A program made the translations under genes and the position numbers. Of a DNA stretch of 64,000 nt, positions 11,201-23,213 are shown piece by piece. Under the pieces are notes generated by a model that saw only the letters and a list, made by a program, of their open reading frames with translations, had not been told where the DNA came from and searched no databases. The stretch's first letter is position 1. Each line of letters begins with the position of its first letter. The DNA is from Branchiostoma floridae (taxonomy: Eukaryota; Chordata; Leptocardii; Amphioxiformes; Branchiostomatidae): the NCBI RefSeq assembly GCF_000003815.2, contig NC_049987.1, positions 4,821,341 to 4,885,340 on the forward strand, given 5' to 3'.

Positions 11201-14200
11201 AAATTGCTTTTTTTGCCTTGCAGCATGGGCTAGCCTGGGCCCGAGCCCCTGCAGCGTGTCTGAACTTCAACTGTATGCTGATCCTGCTGCCTGTGTGCAG
11301 GAACCTCATCTCCTACCTGCGAGGGTCCTGTGGGGTAGGCTATGTCTCATACTTCCTATCAGGGTTGTAGCCAGCACCCGTCCTTCAGTCCTTTGAAGGA
11401 ATTTTGCAGCTGGGGACTGAAAAAAAATTTGCTCATTCCGTCCTCTGTAATGGACAAAATTATCTATATGTAAAGCCAGTAAAGATATAAAAAAACTGTC
11501 TTCTTGTGTAATTTTTCACCAAACAGATGAACAGCTAATAGTCCACACCACAGTGCAAAATCTACACCTCAAAATGCAGAAAATTGGGTTTCTGGGCCTA
11601 GATTTCAAAATATTTCGGGGAGTATGCCCCCGAATCCCCTTAGGAACATTATTCCTTCGGCTCGACGTCTCGTTCTTCTTGATTCAAAATCGAGGGGACT
11701 GAAAGTGATTTCAGGCTGTCTACAACCCTGCTTCCTATGGTGCACTTTTTATATAACAGGGCTCAAAATACCACCTGCATATGCTGCTGAGGTTCGTGCA
11801 GGTAAAAATGGAGCTGTGCAGGTATTTCTGGTGTCAATCTGCACCTAACCTGCACATTGACTGTTAGTTACCACCTATAGAGTATAAAAAAATAGTAATA
11901 GTTCCTGAACAATTTTAGTATGATCCATACTTCCCAAATTCAGAGTGGTGCAGGTGAAGTTTGTTTTGTGCAGGTAATTTTCAATGTAACATGCACCAGT
12001 GCAGGTATGCAGAAAAAAATTCATTTCGAGCCTTGCTATAGGACCATACAGTGGTAGGCCTAGAAAAATAAACAAAACTGTGACCGTAACAGTTCTGTTT
12101 CCTGTTTCCCTAGAAAAACCTGCCAGCTCTATAGCCTTATTTTTGTGGGGGCTGCGTGTGGATTCACATAGTTTCCGGTTCGAATTTCTATTCAGCCTGC
12201 TTCATACTCAAGGAAAGACTGTGCATGCCCTCTATCTAGTAAACAACTAGATGTTAACGCTAGTTCACCTTTATTGATTTCCTATATCCGTTGTCTTAAA
12301 AAAACACGGTATTTAGGGTGACCGACAGTGGTTTTAAACTGTGATATTTTGAAAATACATGTACTGCAATTTAGAGCCACAGTCCGTCGACTTATTGTCC
12401 CTGTACAAGTTCTGTTTTTCAAACAACAGATATAGGTAATACCCCACGGATAAAGGTGATGTATAGTGTTACACAAATTTGTAACCATTATGAACAAAAC
12501 TTAAGTTTGACATATTGAAAAAAGTGTCCTCATACATTTCAGTTTAAACTGTATGTATTGAATCAATAGAGTTTGGGCCAAAGTCTAAAATAAAGATTGA
12601 AGAAAAAAGATAATCCCTACCAACTCACCCTGAATTTTCAGGACTCTGAAACAGGAAACACATAGGGCATTTGTATAATGTATCTAGAAAACATAAATTT
12701 TGTTATTCTTATAGTGTATGTTCTAGTGCAAGTTTTATTTTGTGCTTCAGGTGTTTTTAGATTATAGAATGATAAAATTACATTTCTTTAGTTGTTGTTC
12801 AAATGTAACATATCCCTGTCCATGGAGAAGATTGTGTGTGTATTGTCTGTTTGCGGGGTCGAGTGGCGTAACTGCACTGTTTGAAGAAGCCAGAGGTCCT
12901 GAGTGCAAATCCTTCCATTCTACTGATCTTGACTGTCTTTGTCAGCTCACCCAGTATAAATGGGTACCTGGCAGTTGGGGAGTTAAAACTAAAAGCCAGT
13001 GGAAGGATAGGGTTGGGCTCTGCCTCACATGCACTAGACACAATTTAACATCCTTTATTTCAGATGACTCAGAGCCCTTAACAAAGCTACCCATTTTAAC
13101 AACAACAAAAACATTGAGTGAAGTGAGGAAAGTTGTTTGGAGTGCCTCATTCCCTGAAGGACACAAGATACAAATGTACCAGGTGGCATCAACAGTTTCA
13201 AACTCATGAACACTTTGTTTTTGGACCATACATCCTGCCATTACAACACATAACCCAACTACTAAGTAATTCGTTTAAGTATTTTCTTCCTAGTAAGCAT
13301 ATTTGATTAGGATATCTTTAATAGTAAGCTGTTATGTTCAAACTATGTTCAAATGTTCATCAAATCAAAGTTTCTTCACAGTAATAGGAATCACTGCAAC
13401 ATAACAGAATGTCTGAGTGTGTGTTAAATGTGTGACCTTAAAGGCATGAGATGATACTGGTGTCAGGTACCTATTGTCCTGAATCAGTCACCTGTACAGA
13501 GGATCCAGTGGTTCCCTGTTTGCCAACTGTACTCTATTTGTTTCCATTGTCTGCATGGCCGGCTAGCCTGGAATACAGCCTTATAAGTTAGGCTTTTGTC
13601 CACTCCCGAAGGTCACTAACCTGGCATGCTGGGGATTTAAGCTTGGGAGATTTTTGTTTGTTAACAACCGGTAAACCCAGCCTTAAGGTGTAGCATAACA
13701 GATTTGTACAGTTGGTACAGGCTGAATAAGACCAGATTGACATGTCTATCCAGTCTTCTGAGGGCATCAGTGCTTGGAATTCAATTATCTCAGAAGTCAA
13801 ACAAAAATCCAAGTTTTACATAACAAGCATTCCTTCTCATTCATACAATGTAGCATTACAGAGCAATAGCTATCTCCCAACATTAAAGAACCCACACATT
13901 ACAGAAAAGGTGGGATCCTTTGTCTTACATTGTCTCAGGAAAAGATTTCGAACCCAACAAGTTACAATTTAGAGTTATAACTTTTGCAACACATTCTATA
14001 TTGTTTTACACTATCTGTTTGTCCCCTTTAAAGCTACCTGCAATTAGCCATCGGGCAAGAAAAATATTTGCAATAAACTAATTATTTAAATCCAGTAGTT
14101 TTGCCTGACACTTAAAGCTTAGCTCTCTTCCCAATGATCACAAGAACACCAAGAAGGAGTTTAGCATCCAATTAGCCTTTGATATAACACTCAGTCTGGG

Positions 14201-17200
14201 CTTGAAATACCACCTGCATAATTTTAGTCCCTCCGTGCAGGTAGATTAGAGCCGTGGCCTGCATGATGCATGATTACTGCTTGCACCACGGGGACATGTA
14301 TACGTTGTATACTCACTGTAAACTGTGTTTTCTTTAGTGCTGTCGTCGCAGTATCCGTCGCCAGTTGGACAAGAACATCACATTTCATCGAGCAGTGGCT
14401 TACATGATCTGTCTTCACACAGGTTGGTAAACTTGTTTGATCATATATAAGACTTGCTACATATTTTTATGATCATCATTGTATTCCAGATTGTATTGTC
14501 TATTAGACAATGTATGTTGTACCAGGGCATCACATTGAAGGTCATAGCCAATATATGCACTATACATTAGAACCAATTTAGGCCCTTTGAGCCCTTTTAT
14601 GTCTTTTTAGCTATTTTAAGTCATACCTAAATGATATTCTGTTTGGCCGGTGCAATGGCAGAGTGGGTTCTCCTTGCATTCAGTAGGTTGTGAGTTTGAT
14701 CCCCGGCCGAGTCATACCAAAGACTTTAGAAATGGTACATGCTGCCTTCTTTGCTTAGCACTCAGCACTTAAATGAGGAAGAGTTAAGTGGAAGTTAAAC
14801 ACACATCACTACCAATGGGCTATTGCCCTGCTGTAGTGGCTTGCACAAATGTGTGGCCCAAGGGCTACAGACTGAAATAGAGATGGGTTCCACTCCTAAG
14901 CATCTGCACAGATGTATGGGCAACTTTAACTTTTTAACTATCATTCTCACTGGTAATATTTATAATGTCCATCTTTGTATTATTTTCTACAGCCATCCAC
15001 TTTGGTGCTCACTGCTACAACCTGGAGCTGTTGGTTGCAGCCCAGACGGACCCGTACAACCTGCCCTTCTTCTTCTACGGTAACGACACGGAAGGGCTGA
15101 TCTCCAAACTCACCAGTCTGCAGGATGGTGTCAACTCAACATACATCAACCCCATCAGATTGTCAAACTCTGTAAGTTTTATCATCTCATACCCCTACAT
15201 ATTAATATATTTGTGTTCTTACTGGTACATATTTTACAGTACAGTCCAGGGCTCCGTACTTAAATTCAAAGTGCATGTGCCGCTGACAAAATTTCAAAAC
15301 AACTCTTCAACTGTTTACTGAACCTTTTGTTCGATTAGAGAAATAAAGATAATGACGTGATGTGCATTAATGTCACGTCTTTTGCTATTTTTGTGATAAA
15401 CTTTGCTCTGTTTGGCTTAATAAAATTGGCAACCTTCCTGCAGCCAAGCAATTTGACAGTGCTCAACAAGTTCTATTGATAAAAAAAATCAAATCTTTTT
15501 ACACTTTGTGTGCTTTTGTTTTTTAGTCATACTTGACTTGCTTGCATAATATTTCCAGTATAAAAACAAGGGTAACACAATTTCAATTTAGAAGGAAGCA
15601 CTGCTACAAGGGTACTATAATAGACCAAAGAGATGTCCGCTTTTACAACACCAACCCATCAGAATGCTTTAAAGTTGCAACTTTTTTATTAATCCGTAGT
15701 TTCAATCTTATCCAGTAAATATTTTTCTGTAATGTAAAAAGTCTTTTCTTTGATATAATCTTATCTTACTTTGCCTTTTCCCAGGATGCCATTATAGAAG
15801 GTCTGAAGACCGTTGCAGGTGTGACAGGTGTGGTCATCACACTGGCACTTATTGTCATGGTGTCATCATCTACTGAAGTCATCAGGTCAGCTTTCATCCT
15901 TGAATTATACTTTCGCTTTTTTCTTCTTGAACAGAAACGAAAAACTTGTTTTGCTCCATTCCTCCTTCCATTCTAAGCAAGTAAGGTCAATGGCCTGGGC
16001 CAGACAGTTATCACCATGGTTACTTGAGACAATCTTGTTGTGTACAGTATTACATAATGTAGCAAGTGGCAGGACAGAGCTGGAGGGGCTGGTCACCATA
16101 ATTATTTTCAATGTGTTTTTAGAAGACAAAACAGTGATGAAGGTAGACATTATGTATTTGCATTAATTTTAATGTTTTAATGTTTCTGAATTTTACTTAT
16201 CATATACGATAATAAACTTTTCTGACTGAAGATATTTTCATCCCCTGATGTCAACCATTTTAGGAGGTCTTACTTTGAGGTTTTCTGGTACACACATCAT
16301 CTGTTCATTGTCTTCTTCATCGGACTGGTGCTACATGGCATAGGGTGAGTAGGATTTATATGACTATATTTTTTAAAACTCTCAAACTGGACAGTACGAG
16401 GGGCGTGCAATAAGTAATGGTCCTGACCCACTTCCAGTTGTCTGATCTAAATGAAATTTTGTATGTGTAATAATTCATATCTCTATGGGTTATGTTGCAA
16501 AAGACAGCTCTGAACTAATTGTGGTTTCTGATTTACTGGTGTTTGAACTTAGTCAGGTGCGAAATGGACCAGGTGTGAAATGGAACCAGTTGAGTGTCGC
16601 GCAGTGATCCGGTTTTTGTATTTGAAAGGACGCACACCAAAGAAGACTTTTGATGAAATAAATGAAACTTATGGTGATGATGCCCCATCATATGACCTTG
16701 TAAAACGCTGGCATCCTGAATTCAAACGTGGCTGGAAGTCTGTGGAAACAGCTCCCAGACCTGGTCGTCCCTCTTGTGCCATTGATGAGGCATGAGTTGG
16801 AGGACCAACCTGGGTTGTCCTACAAAATCGGTGTCCAGAGCTGCATCAAACGATGGGAGAAATGCATAACTCTGGGTGATTCCTATGAAGAGAAAGACTA
16901 ATAGCTGTGCCAAGTTTCATTAATCTCCTGCTATGGGAAATGGGTCAGGACCATTACTAATTGCACGCCCCTCGTATCACGGTTCAAACAGGGTCATTCA
17001 AGGTAATATTCACCCTAAATTTTACCATATATCAAGAGATTTACCAAAAATTCACCAGATGTCTTTATTTCACTCATAGTTTAGGAGCCTTTGTTGTTAA
17101 TTTTCTTAATGAAAGATGACACTAGCTTTTAGGTAATGAAAAAAAAAATTATTATCAATTCATTCCAGAAAGTTAAAATTTTTGGCGGACGGGTCGCAAT

Positions 17201-20200
17201 TTTTGTCTGTCCCTTTAAGCAAATTTCTGTCCTATGATGGAGGGATGGGTCCTGCAGATTATAACCCCTATAACCCTAACCCTAACCCTATAGTCAGGGT
17301 AGTACAACAAATGTACAACATGTACTTTTTTACTCTCTTGCAGCGGTATTGTCCGTGGCCAGACCAACATTGACGTACACAACCCAGAAGAGTGCTTCAG
17401 AAGATACCTGGAATGGAGTCCAGACGATGCCACCTGTAAGATTCCACAGTTCCAAGGAGGTGGCGCACAGGTGTGTTTCTATTGGTGTACAGTTCATGAT
17501 TTTAACACATTTTACATTGAAAATAGTGTTTTCTATCCTTTGCCCCGCATAAATCCATGGCTAACACTGCCCTTGCTTGAATTTGTAAAAATGCTTGTTT
17601 TCCATGACGGCAACATCTGTGCAAACTGTGAATTGTCTGCTGCAAGTCACAAAATCGCTCAAATCTTGTAAATCTTCTTGAAAAGGTGATAGGTCAGGAC
17701 TGGTATATTACTGCAAACATTTATTTTATGGGTGTATTGGTACTGTCCCAAACTACACATGCCCCTGTTCTACTTGGTTTCTAGCTCTGGTTTGAGGTCT
17801 TCTTCCCATTTATCTGTCAATGAGCGATAACCTCAAATAATTTGCACAACCCTACTTGCATTGGGGAAAAATTTGAAGCATTTTGAATTTTTAAAAGTTT
17901 GAAAAGTGCCTTAATTCCAGAAAATATTGTAGCAAGTATTACTTTTTTTCATTGTTGTTGCTTTTAAATGTAACAATTATTCTATGATTAAGAATTAGTA
18001 TTCACAAAGTCAAAATTGCACCTTCATCATTTAAAGAATTCAGAAGATATCTCACATTGACTCACTGTCAAAGTTGACTCACTGTTGGATTTTTTTCCAG
18101 ACATGGAAATGGGTGCTTTTTCCCATGATCCTCTATATTGCGGAACGGTGCATCAGGTTCTACCGGAGTCAGCAGAAAGTTGTCATCACGAAAGTGAGTC
18201 TATTTATTTATTTATTTATTAGGATTCTCCATTTGGAGGGTATGGCGAAACAGGTGTTAATAACACCTTTTCAAAGCCGCCATACACACATGTGCACATG
18301 TCTAGTGTTAATGTTACTTCACGTTTTGAATTCCTGACCCTCTGGTAAGGCCATGTTGATTTGATTATATGGATGACATCCTCTGGGAACCCAAAAACTG
18401 TTGCGAGTGTAGGAACTAAATTAAAAGAAAAGTTTGGCCTAAAAAAAGTTGCCTTCATTATGAGAGTGGTTTGGGAAGGTTGAACAATCAACAATCACAT
18501 AACACACAGAGTATGGTATACTTTATAATGAAAAAAATAGTCTAATTTTTTATTCTAACACATATCTTCTTTTTTCACCTTGGAATTGACGTCGACATTC
18601 TATGACATCGGTGTACGTTTAATATTTTTTTGCAACCTACGGCTCATTTCGCAGCTGCTTACTGGTTTACAGTATGTTTTTTTTTTTCTTTGGAAATGGC
18701 TGAAAATTGATGCGTGCGTTGATGTCATCATTATATCAACATGGCCCTGTACTACCAAACAGCTAGGAAAAAGCACAATACTTTGTCCTCTGTGTCCGAG
18801 GTAGCCTTAATATGTTGCAGTCTTCCAACGGGGCTGTTTTTTGGGGGGGAGGGGGGCGGGCGTTGTATAGTGATTTTCAACGTTGGCTATGTTCTCTTGT
18901 GCCGGGAAAGGGAGTTTGCCAAAGATGGGACTTTGCTGTGGAAGGGAGTTTGCCATGAAAGTGAGATTCGCCCCATTGACTGCTACCTTTACCAGCTCCC
19001 TTCCCTGTCCCCCCCACACAGGTGGTGAAGCACCCCTCCAAGGTTCTGGAGCTGCAGATGAAGAAGAGAGGTTTCCAGATGATGGCAGGGCAGTACATCT
19101 TCATCCACTGTCCCAGCATCTCTCGACTGGAGTGGCACCCCTTCACTCTCACCTCGGTAAGGCTTGGCCACAGCTCTATAACCCTAGTTATGATCTCTAC
19201 TTGTAAGGCCTCTGGATGATCTAGTCCCCGAAACAAAAATGTGATCCCAAAATTAATTTCATCAGGTTGGTAGAATATGGAATATAGGAAAATTCTTTCA
19301 CAGAGCTTCTGTAGTTCTGCACCACCTACAAATTGTACAATGGCTACATATAGCAGAGAGACGCATGAAGGTGTCTGAGAGAAATTGAAACATCAGCCAA
19401 TCAAGTACAAACTGGTTAATGTAAATTAATTCTATTAGAAAGAATTCTCCTGTATATCCAAAAAAGTGATCATGTTGAAACATCAAAGGCAATTCGATGT
19501 TGTCAACTGACAGACAACATATGTATAAAGACTTTAAAGTCCAATTTCTGTCCTGGCACCTGTAGGCCCCCCAGGAGGACCACTTCAGCGTACACATCCG
19601 TATTGTTGGGGACTGGACCGGCGCCCTGTCCAAGGCCTGTGGTGCAGAGGAGCCTGAGTTCCAAGACGCCTGGAAGATGCCACAGATTGCCGTGGACGGG
19701 CCTTTTGGAACAGCGAGCGAAGACATCTTCCGCTATCAAGTGGGCGTGTTGGTGGGAGCAGGCATTGGGGTTACTCCCTTTGCCTCAGTGCTGAAGTACA
19801 TCTGGTAGGTCTCTAAATGTTCTATTAGATTATTTAAAGTATCACTTTTTGTATTGCCTTTTACTACCAAAAATGAATTTTTTCTTATTTTGCTTACCCC
19901 ATGGACAATTCTTGTATGAAGAAAAATATTCTTGCAGGAAGAAAATGTAGAAACAAATTCAAGCAAAATGAGAAACTACAAAATTTTTTTTAGACATTTA
20001 AGCAAAATCTTCTTATTTCTTCTTACAATGTAAGAAAAAAATTCTAGAAATTCTTGTTTTTTTCTAACCAGATTCAACTCATAAGAAATACAAGAATTTT
20101 TTTCTCCCAGAAAGATAAATTTTCTGTGAGGAAGCAAAACAAGATAAACAAGAAAACTTTAAGGCATTTTGAGAAATACAAGAAAACAAATCTCAAATTT

Positions 20201-23025
20201 TCTCAAAAACTTAACAAGAAAAAAACTTGCTTGCCTCATGGACAAGCAAAGATTTCTAAGATTTCTTGGGGACAGAGTAATTTTCTCCCTGGAAGATAAA
20301 TTTTCTGTGAGGAAGCAAAACAAGATGAATAAGAAAAAGCATTTTTGGTAGTGTATAAAAAATTATGTAGACCAATGGATGGTTCAGTGTCTGTATTTTT
20401 CATTTGATTAATCTGAATAAAATGATTTTTTTTAAATTCTCTTAACTCCCCTTTTGGCCTTTTCCTCTTTGATATGACTTTACTTAAGGGCCGTCTCTAG
20501 CTATAAATTTTTATCCATAACACTCATTGTTTGAGTTTCAGCCCATGTGTCATTGATTTTCATTGTTAAATCTGTCATTTCAAGCTTACAAAAATGCATT
20601 TTCCATCAGTTTTTGAAGTTCTGACTTCTTTAAAGAGTGAAATTTTTGCCCGTAAAATCCTGGGTACAACACTGGAAAATTTTCTTATATTCCATTACAA
20701 ATCATAATGGCTTACAACACCTTTTACAAAACTGTAAACTCGGCCCAACTTGCTTGGTCTTTTAGTATGCCTGATCCAAGAGAGGCCAACGAGGCAGCCT
20801 GTTGCTGGATTAAGAGATGGAGCGATAAGATATGATGATGATGATTATATTCCGTTAAAGCAAACCTGCAGTGCCTTGGCCGCACTTGGGGAAATTACTG
20901 TCGTAAATGAGGTTACCTGAGTGGCGACGGGTGACAGCTCGCTTCAGACACTTGTGATTTAGCACACCCTTGGTAAGCTCCTCGTAATTCAGCCCCTCAT
21001 ATACAAAGAGGGAGTAAACAGCCCACGCAATAGTAATAATAATGACAAAATGTATCATGTCTGTACTATCTTCAGGTATCAGTACTGTAACCCTGACATC
21101 ACACTGAAGCTGAAGAAGGTGTACTTCTACTGGATCTGCCCGGACACGCTGTCCTTCGAGTGGTTTGCGGACCTGCTGCAGTCCCTGGAGAACCAGATGT
21201 TGGAGCGAGGCATGGGGGACTTCCTCAACTATAACATCTACCTCACCAGGGGGTGGGACGCCAACCAGGTACAGTATGAGATTGTTGACATTTTGCAGTG
21301 GTTTTATTTTAAAGTTTTCATGGTGAGTTGCAAAAATGCAGGGTGTCATGCTATCAATCCCATACCCCTAGGAAATGCACTTGACACAAAACTTTCATCA
21401 CTTCACCCAAGTGTAAAAATGTGTACCTGGTTTCAGTTTGGGAGGTCAAAGGTTGGGCTGTGTACAGTGTACTGGTGCAATAGTTTGGAATCTTTTATAA
21501 ATAGTTTGTAGGGCTGGAACAGTCTAAAAATGTGTCATTTCTACCTTCAAATTGGAACCTTAGTACTTCGAAAAGATAAGAATATGGGTGTTGAAAATTA
21601 GTCCATCTTAAGTTTGAAAGTATGGGAATCTCTGTTCATCATTAATATTTCTGTCATTTTTAATGACAACAGGCTAGTAAACATAAACCTCTGTACTCTG
21701 ATACCTGTAAGTATACCTAATGTTACGACTAGTACGTTACAATATGCAGCCCAAGTCCACACTTCATCTTACATTCCTTTAAATTGAAGTATCAGAACTT
21801 TATTCAGGGCTTTCCAGACAAGCAGATTGTTCAATCAATCAATCAATGAATGATATGTCAATTTTGTGAATGTGATTAGAATATATTGGAAAATTAGGAT
21901 TGTCTTTAATTTTGTGTTCACTTCCTTCAGGCTAAGAACATCATTCTACATGAAGAGGAGAACAGTGATGTCATCACCGGTCTGCAGCAGAAGACTCACT
22001 ATGGCCGTCCTCACTGGGATCAGATCTTCAGTAACATCGCGCAGTCCCATACTGGGTGAGTAGGGGGCTTCTTCTTCGCTGCATGTCAGCCCTACTAAGT
22101 CAATGTGAGATGGTTTAACCACATACATTATATGTACTTGTGCATGTACATGTATATATATAGTATGCAGTATTTGTGCATGTATGAATATCTACCATTT
22201 AAACAATTTCCATCATGGACAAAGTTTCTTTTCTATGATGTTTGACTTCCCAGATCCCACATGTACCTTACATGTATTATCTAGAAAATGAAAGAAAAGT
22301 AGGCGATTTACATAATTCAATTGCAATCTGCAAGTTTCAATTGAGTGGATTGAGATCTAAACAGATAATGATGATGTGAACTTTTGTGACTACAAAGTTT
22401 AACATGGATCACAAAACCACTATGTGTGGAGCACAAAACCAAAACCAGCCTAATGCTGCCTGCGACCCAGCTGTATTGTATTGTATAAATCAAATCAAAT
22501 CAAATCAAACATTTGTCTAATACTGTAAAATGCATTTAAGTTCGCGGTGGTTTAATTTTGCGGTAGCACCATGCACTGTAGTCTCTTACTGTTATGGAAA
22601 AATGTTCGGGGTGGTTTTAAATTCGCGGTGATGCAGCCGCCGCGAAAACCGCAAACATTAATCCACCGCGAACAGTATATCAAATCAAAGAGGAAAACAC
22701 AAATTAAAAACAAAACCTTTTGCAAACTATTGCACTCAACATTTCCATTGATATTACCTGGCCAGAAAGTCTTGAAGAGAATGTATTTAATTGCTTACTA
22801 ATCTTACAAACCTAGATGTAAGACCATAATTACATTAGAATTATCCCACAAAATCCTTTACATTGATACTGATTGATGTTTGTGTTGTTACTTTACAGGG
22901 TGAGTGTGGGTGTGTTCTTCTGTGGTCCCAAGGGACTGTCCTCCACCCTCCACCACATGTGTAACCAGCACTCCAGCTCCGACCCCAGGGGGGTCCACTT
23001 CCACTACAACAAGGAGAACTTCTAG
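8273..23025 (+). CDS. NOX2: NADPH oxidase, NOX2 (gp91phox) type, 14 coding exons
   Basis: The protein moves electrons from cytosolic NADPH through FAD and two haems across a membrane to oxygen, making superoxide; the vertebrate enzyme works with p22phox. Coding exons: 8273-8317, 9852-9947, 11224-11334, 14338-14422, 14993-15171, 15785-15885, 16264-16344, 17344-17470, 18101-18193, 19022-19156, 19566-19804, 21076-21268, 21931-22055, 22899-23025. All have GT-AG junctions and phases join to 578 residues (human about 570). The start MGDWLVNEG matches the family. Haem ligands are His101, His115, His217 and His230 (the last pair is 8 positions later than in human NOX2, so about 8 residues were gained in an extracellular loop). 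The FAD motif HPFTLTS is at 345-351. NADPH-site motifs are DGPFG at 395-399 and GAGIGVTP at 415-422. The C-terminus KENF is conserved. No EF-hands or peroxidase domain are present, so it is not NOX5 or DUOX. Introns hold many small transposons but no exon is damaged. Confidence 0.96.
8362..8720 (-). repeat. Probable interspersed repeat in NOX2 intron 1
   Basis: The segment at 8370-8425 resembles the one near 2664-2722 (TACCATCGGGA, then CTC.CCGC, then CCTCCCGC). A 109-codon frame on the minus strand (8383-8712) has no recognisable domain and probably belongs to the repeat. The family was not identified. Confidence 0.35.
9027..9080 (+). repeat. Fragment of the CTAGTTCACCTTTAT repeat family
   Basis: The motif GCTAGTTCACCTTTATCCG followed by ATATCCGTTG matches the left end of the inverted-repeat element at 12253-12473 and, more loosely, the ends of the element at 44280-45810. 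Only one end is present here. Confidence 0.5.
10080..10190 (-). mobile_element. tRNA-derived SINE fragment
   Basis: Read on the minus strand, a tRNA-like head carries a B-box-like GGGTTTGATCCCC, followed by GGTCAGGATATTTGTTT. The same organisation recurs at 51060-51180 (GGGTTCGAATCCC, then GTCAGGATTTGTTTC), so the two are members of one family. It lies in NOX2 intron 2. Confidence 0.55.
10230..10440 (+). mobile_element. tRNA-derived SINE-like repeat
   Basis: An A-box-like CAGTGGTTAGACTG and a B-box-like GGAGTTTGAATCCT are separated by about 35 bp, the spacing of a tRNA-type internal promoter. An unrelated tail follows. It lies in NOX2 intron 2. Confidence 0.5.
11360..11730. mobile_element. 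Non-autonomous hAT-like element with 8-bp target duplication
   Basis: The ends are CAGGGTTGTAGCCAGC and the complement of CAGGGTTGTAGACAGC (one mismatch in 16). The element is flanked by a perfect 8-bp direct repeat CTTCCTAT at 11352-11359 and 11731-11738. CAGGG termini with 8-bp duplications are the hallmark of the hAT superfamily. At 371 bp it has no transposase and depends on another element. It lies in NOX2 intron 3. Confidence 0.85.
11757..12035. mobile_element. Degenerate hAT-like inverted-repeat element
   Basis: The left end CAGGGCTCAAAATACC pairs imperfectly with the complemented right end CAAGGCTCGAAATGAA. The flanking 8-mers (TTATATAA and CTATAGGA) agree at five positions, as expected for an old duplication. 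CACCTGCA/GTGCAGGT words repeat inside. A fragment of the same family starts near 14195 (GGGCTTGAAATACCACCTGC). Confidence 0.55.
12253..12473. mobile_element. Imperfect inverted-repeat element (CACCTTTAT family)
   Basis: Left arm GTTAACGCTAGTTCACCTTT and complemented right arm GTAACACTATACATCACCTTT share CACCTTTAT and, further in, ATATC.GTTGT. It lies in NOX2 intron 3. Related ends occur at 9027 and 44280. Confidence 0.5.
12856..13240 (+). mobile_element. tRNA-derived SINE
   Basis: An A-box-like GTGGCGTAACTGCACTG and a B-box-like GGTCCTGAGTGCAAATCC are followed by the body GGGTACCTGGCAGTTGGGGAG, which recurs in degenerate form around 21420-21465. The 155-codon frame over it (12742-13209) is not a gene. 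It lies in NOX2 intron 3. Confidence 0.6.
14641..14935 (+). mobile_element. tRNA-derived SINE
   Basis: The head GGTGCAATGGCAGAGTGGG fits the tRNA A box (TGGCNNAGTGG) and GTGAGTTTGATCCCC fits the B box, about 35 bp apart. The 3' body is not tRNA-related. It ends shortly before NOX2 exon 5. Confidence 0.6.
16397..16974 (+). mobile_element. Internally deleted mariner element (TA target site)
   Basis: The ends are inverted repeats of about 30 bp starting CGAGGGGCGTGCAAT on the left, with the complementary ATTGCACGCCCCTCG on the right, and TA dinucleotides flank both sides. Within the 578 bp are two transposase remnants, so this is a deletion derivative of a roughly 1.3-kb mariner. It sits in NOX2 intron 7 in the gene's orientation. 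Confidence 0.9.
16580..16902 (+). pseudogene. Mariner transposase remnant (N- and C-terminal pieces)
   Basis: The first piece (16580-16795) is the N-terminal helix-turn-helix region that binds the inverted repeats, with the recognisable segments [14 protein letters not shown] and [10 protein letters not shown]. The catalytic DD(D/E) core is missing. The second piece, ending at the stop near 16902, is the typical mariner C-terminus containing RWEKCI. About 700 bp of the usual gene are deleted, so no active transposase can be made. A truncated DNA-binding protein could only arise if this intronic sequence were transcribed separately, for which there is no evidence. Confidence 0.85.
17262..17291. 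repeat. Short interstitial telomere-like (CCCTAA)n tract
   Basis: About three CCCTAA units (TAACCCTAACCCTAACCCTA) lie in NOX2 intron 7. This is the complement of the TTAGGG telomere repeat used by deuterostomes. It may be chance or a double-strand-break repair scar. Confidence 0.6.
18560..18770 (+). repeat. Interspersed repeat, copy 1 (intron 9 of NOX2)
   Basis: TTTTCACCTTGGAATTGACG near the start and TGGAAATGGCTGAAAATTGATGC followed by ATCAACATGGCC near the end match the same ordered blocks at 25165-25375. Related pieces occur at 18340-18380. No open frame is convincing. Confidence 0.55.
19863..20352. mobile_element. 490-bp inverted-repeat element with internal direct repeats
   Basis: The ends are a perfect 13-bp inverted repeat, ACTACCAAAAATG. 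The very A-rich interior holds a direct repeat of about 45 bp (20113-20158 and 20288-20335, both with TTTTCTGTGAGGAAGCAAAA). It lies in NOX2 intron 11. No target duplication was recognised. Confidence 0.65.
21330..21490 (+). mobile_element. SINE body fragment in NOX2 intron 12
   Basis: TGTACCTGGTTTCAGTTTGGGAGG and AAAGGTTGGGCTGTG correspond to the body of the SINE at 12856-13240. The tRNA-like head is not preserved. Confidence 0.4.
22520..22678. mobile_element. Small inverted-repeat element (TTCGCGGTGG family)
   Basis: ATACTGT and ACAGTAT mark the ends. Inside them TTCGCGGTGGTTTAAT pairs with ATTAATCCACCGCGAA. The core repeats TTCGCGGTG. It lies in NOX2 intron 13. Confidence 0.6.
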
Positions 23026-23213
23026 GGCTCCAACAATTGTCCATTTATTTAGTGCAGATTTTAAATGCTATTTTCATACACTAATCTCTTAACAAGAAGA
23101 TTCTGGCCAGTCCTCTGACTCTTCTCAAGTTGAATCTTCAGAACATTTTGTGACTTGAGATAAAGGTATACTGTTAGTAGTACGTCGATGTAGGTTAGAC
23201 ATCCATGTAATGA

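Noticed and set aside
12742-13209. 155-codon frame in NOX2 intron 3
   Set aside because: Most of it translates the SINE at 12856-13240.
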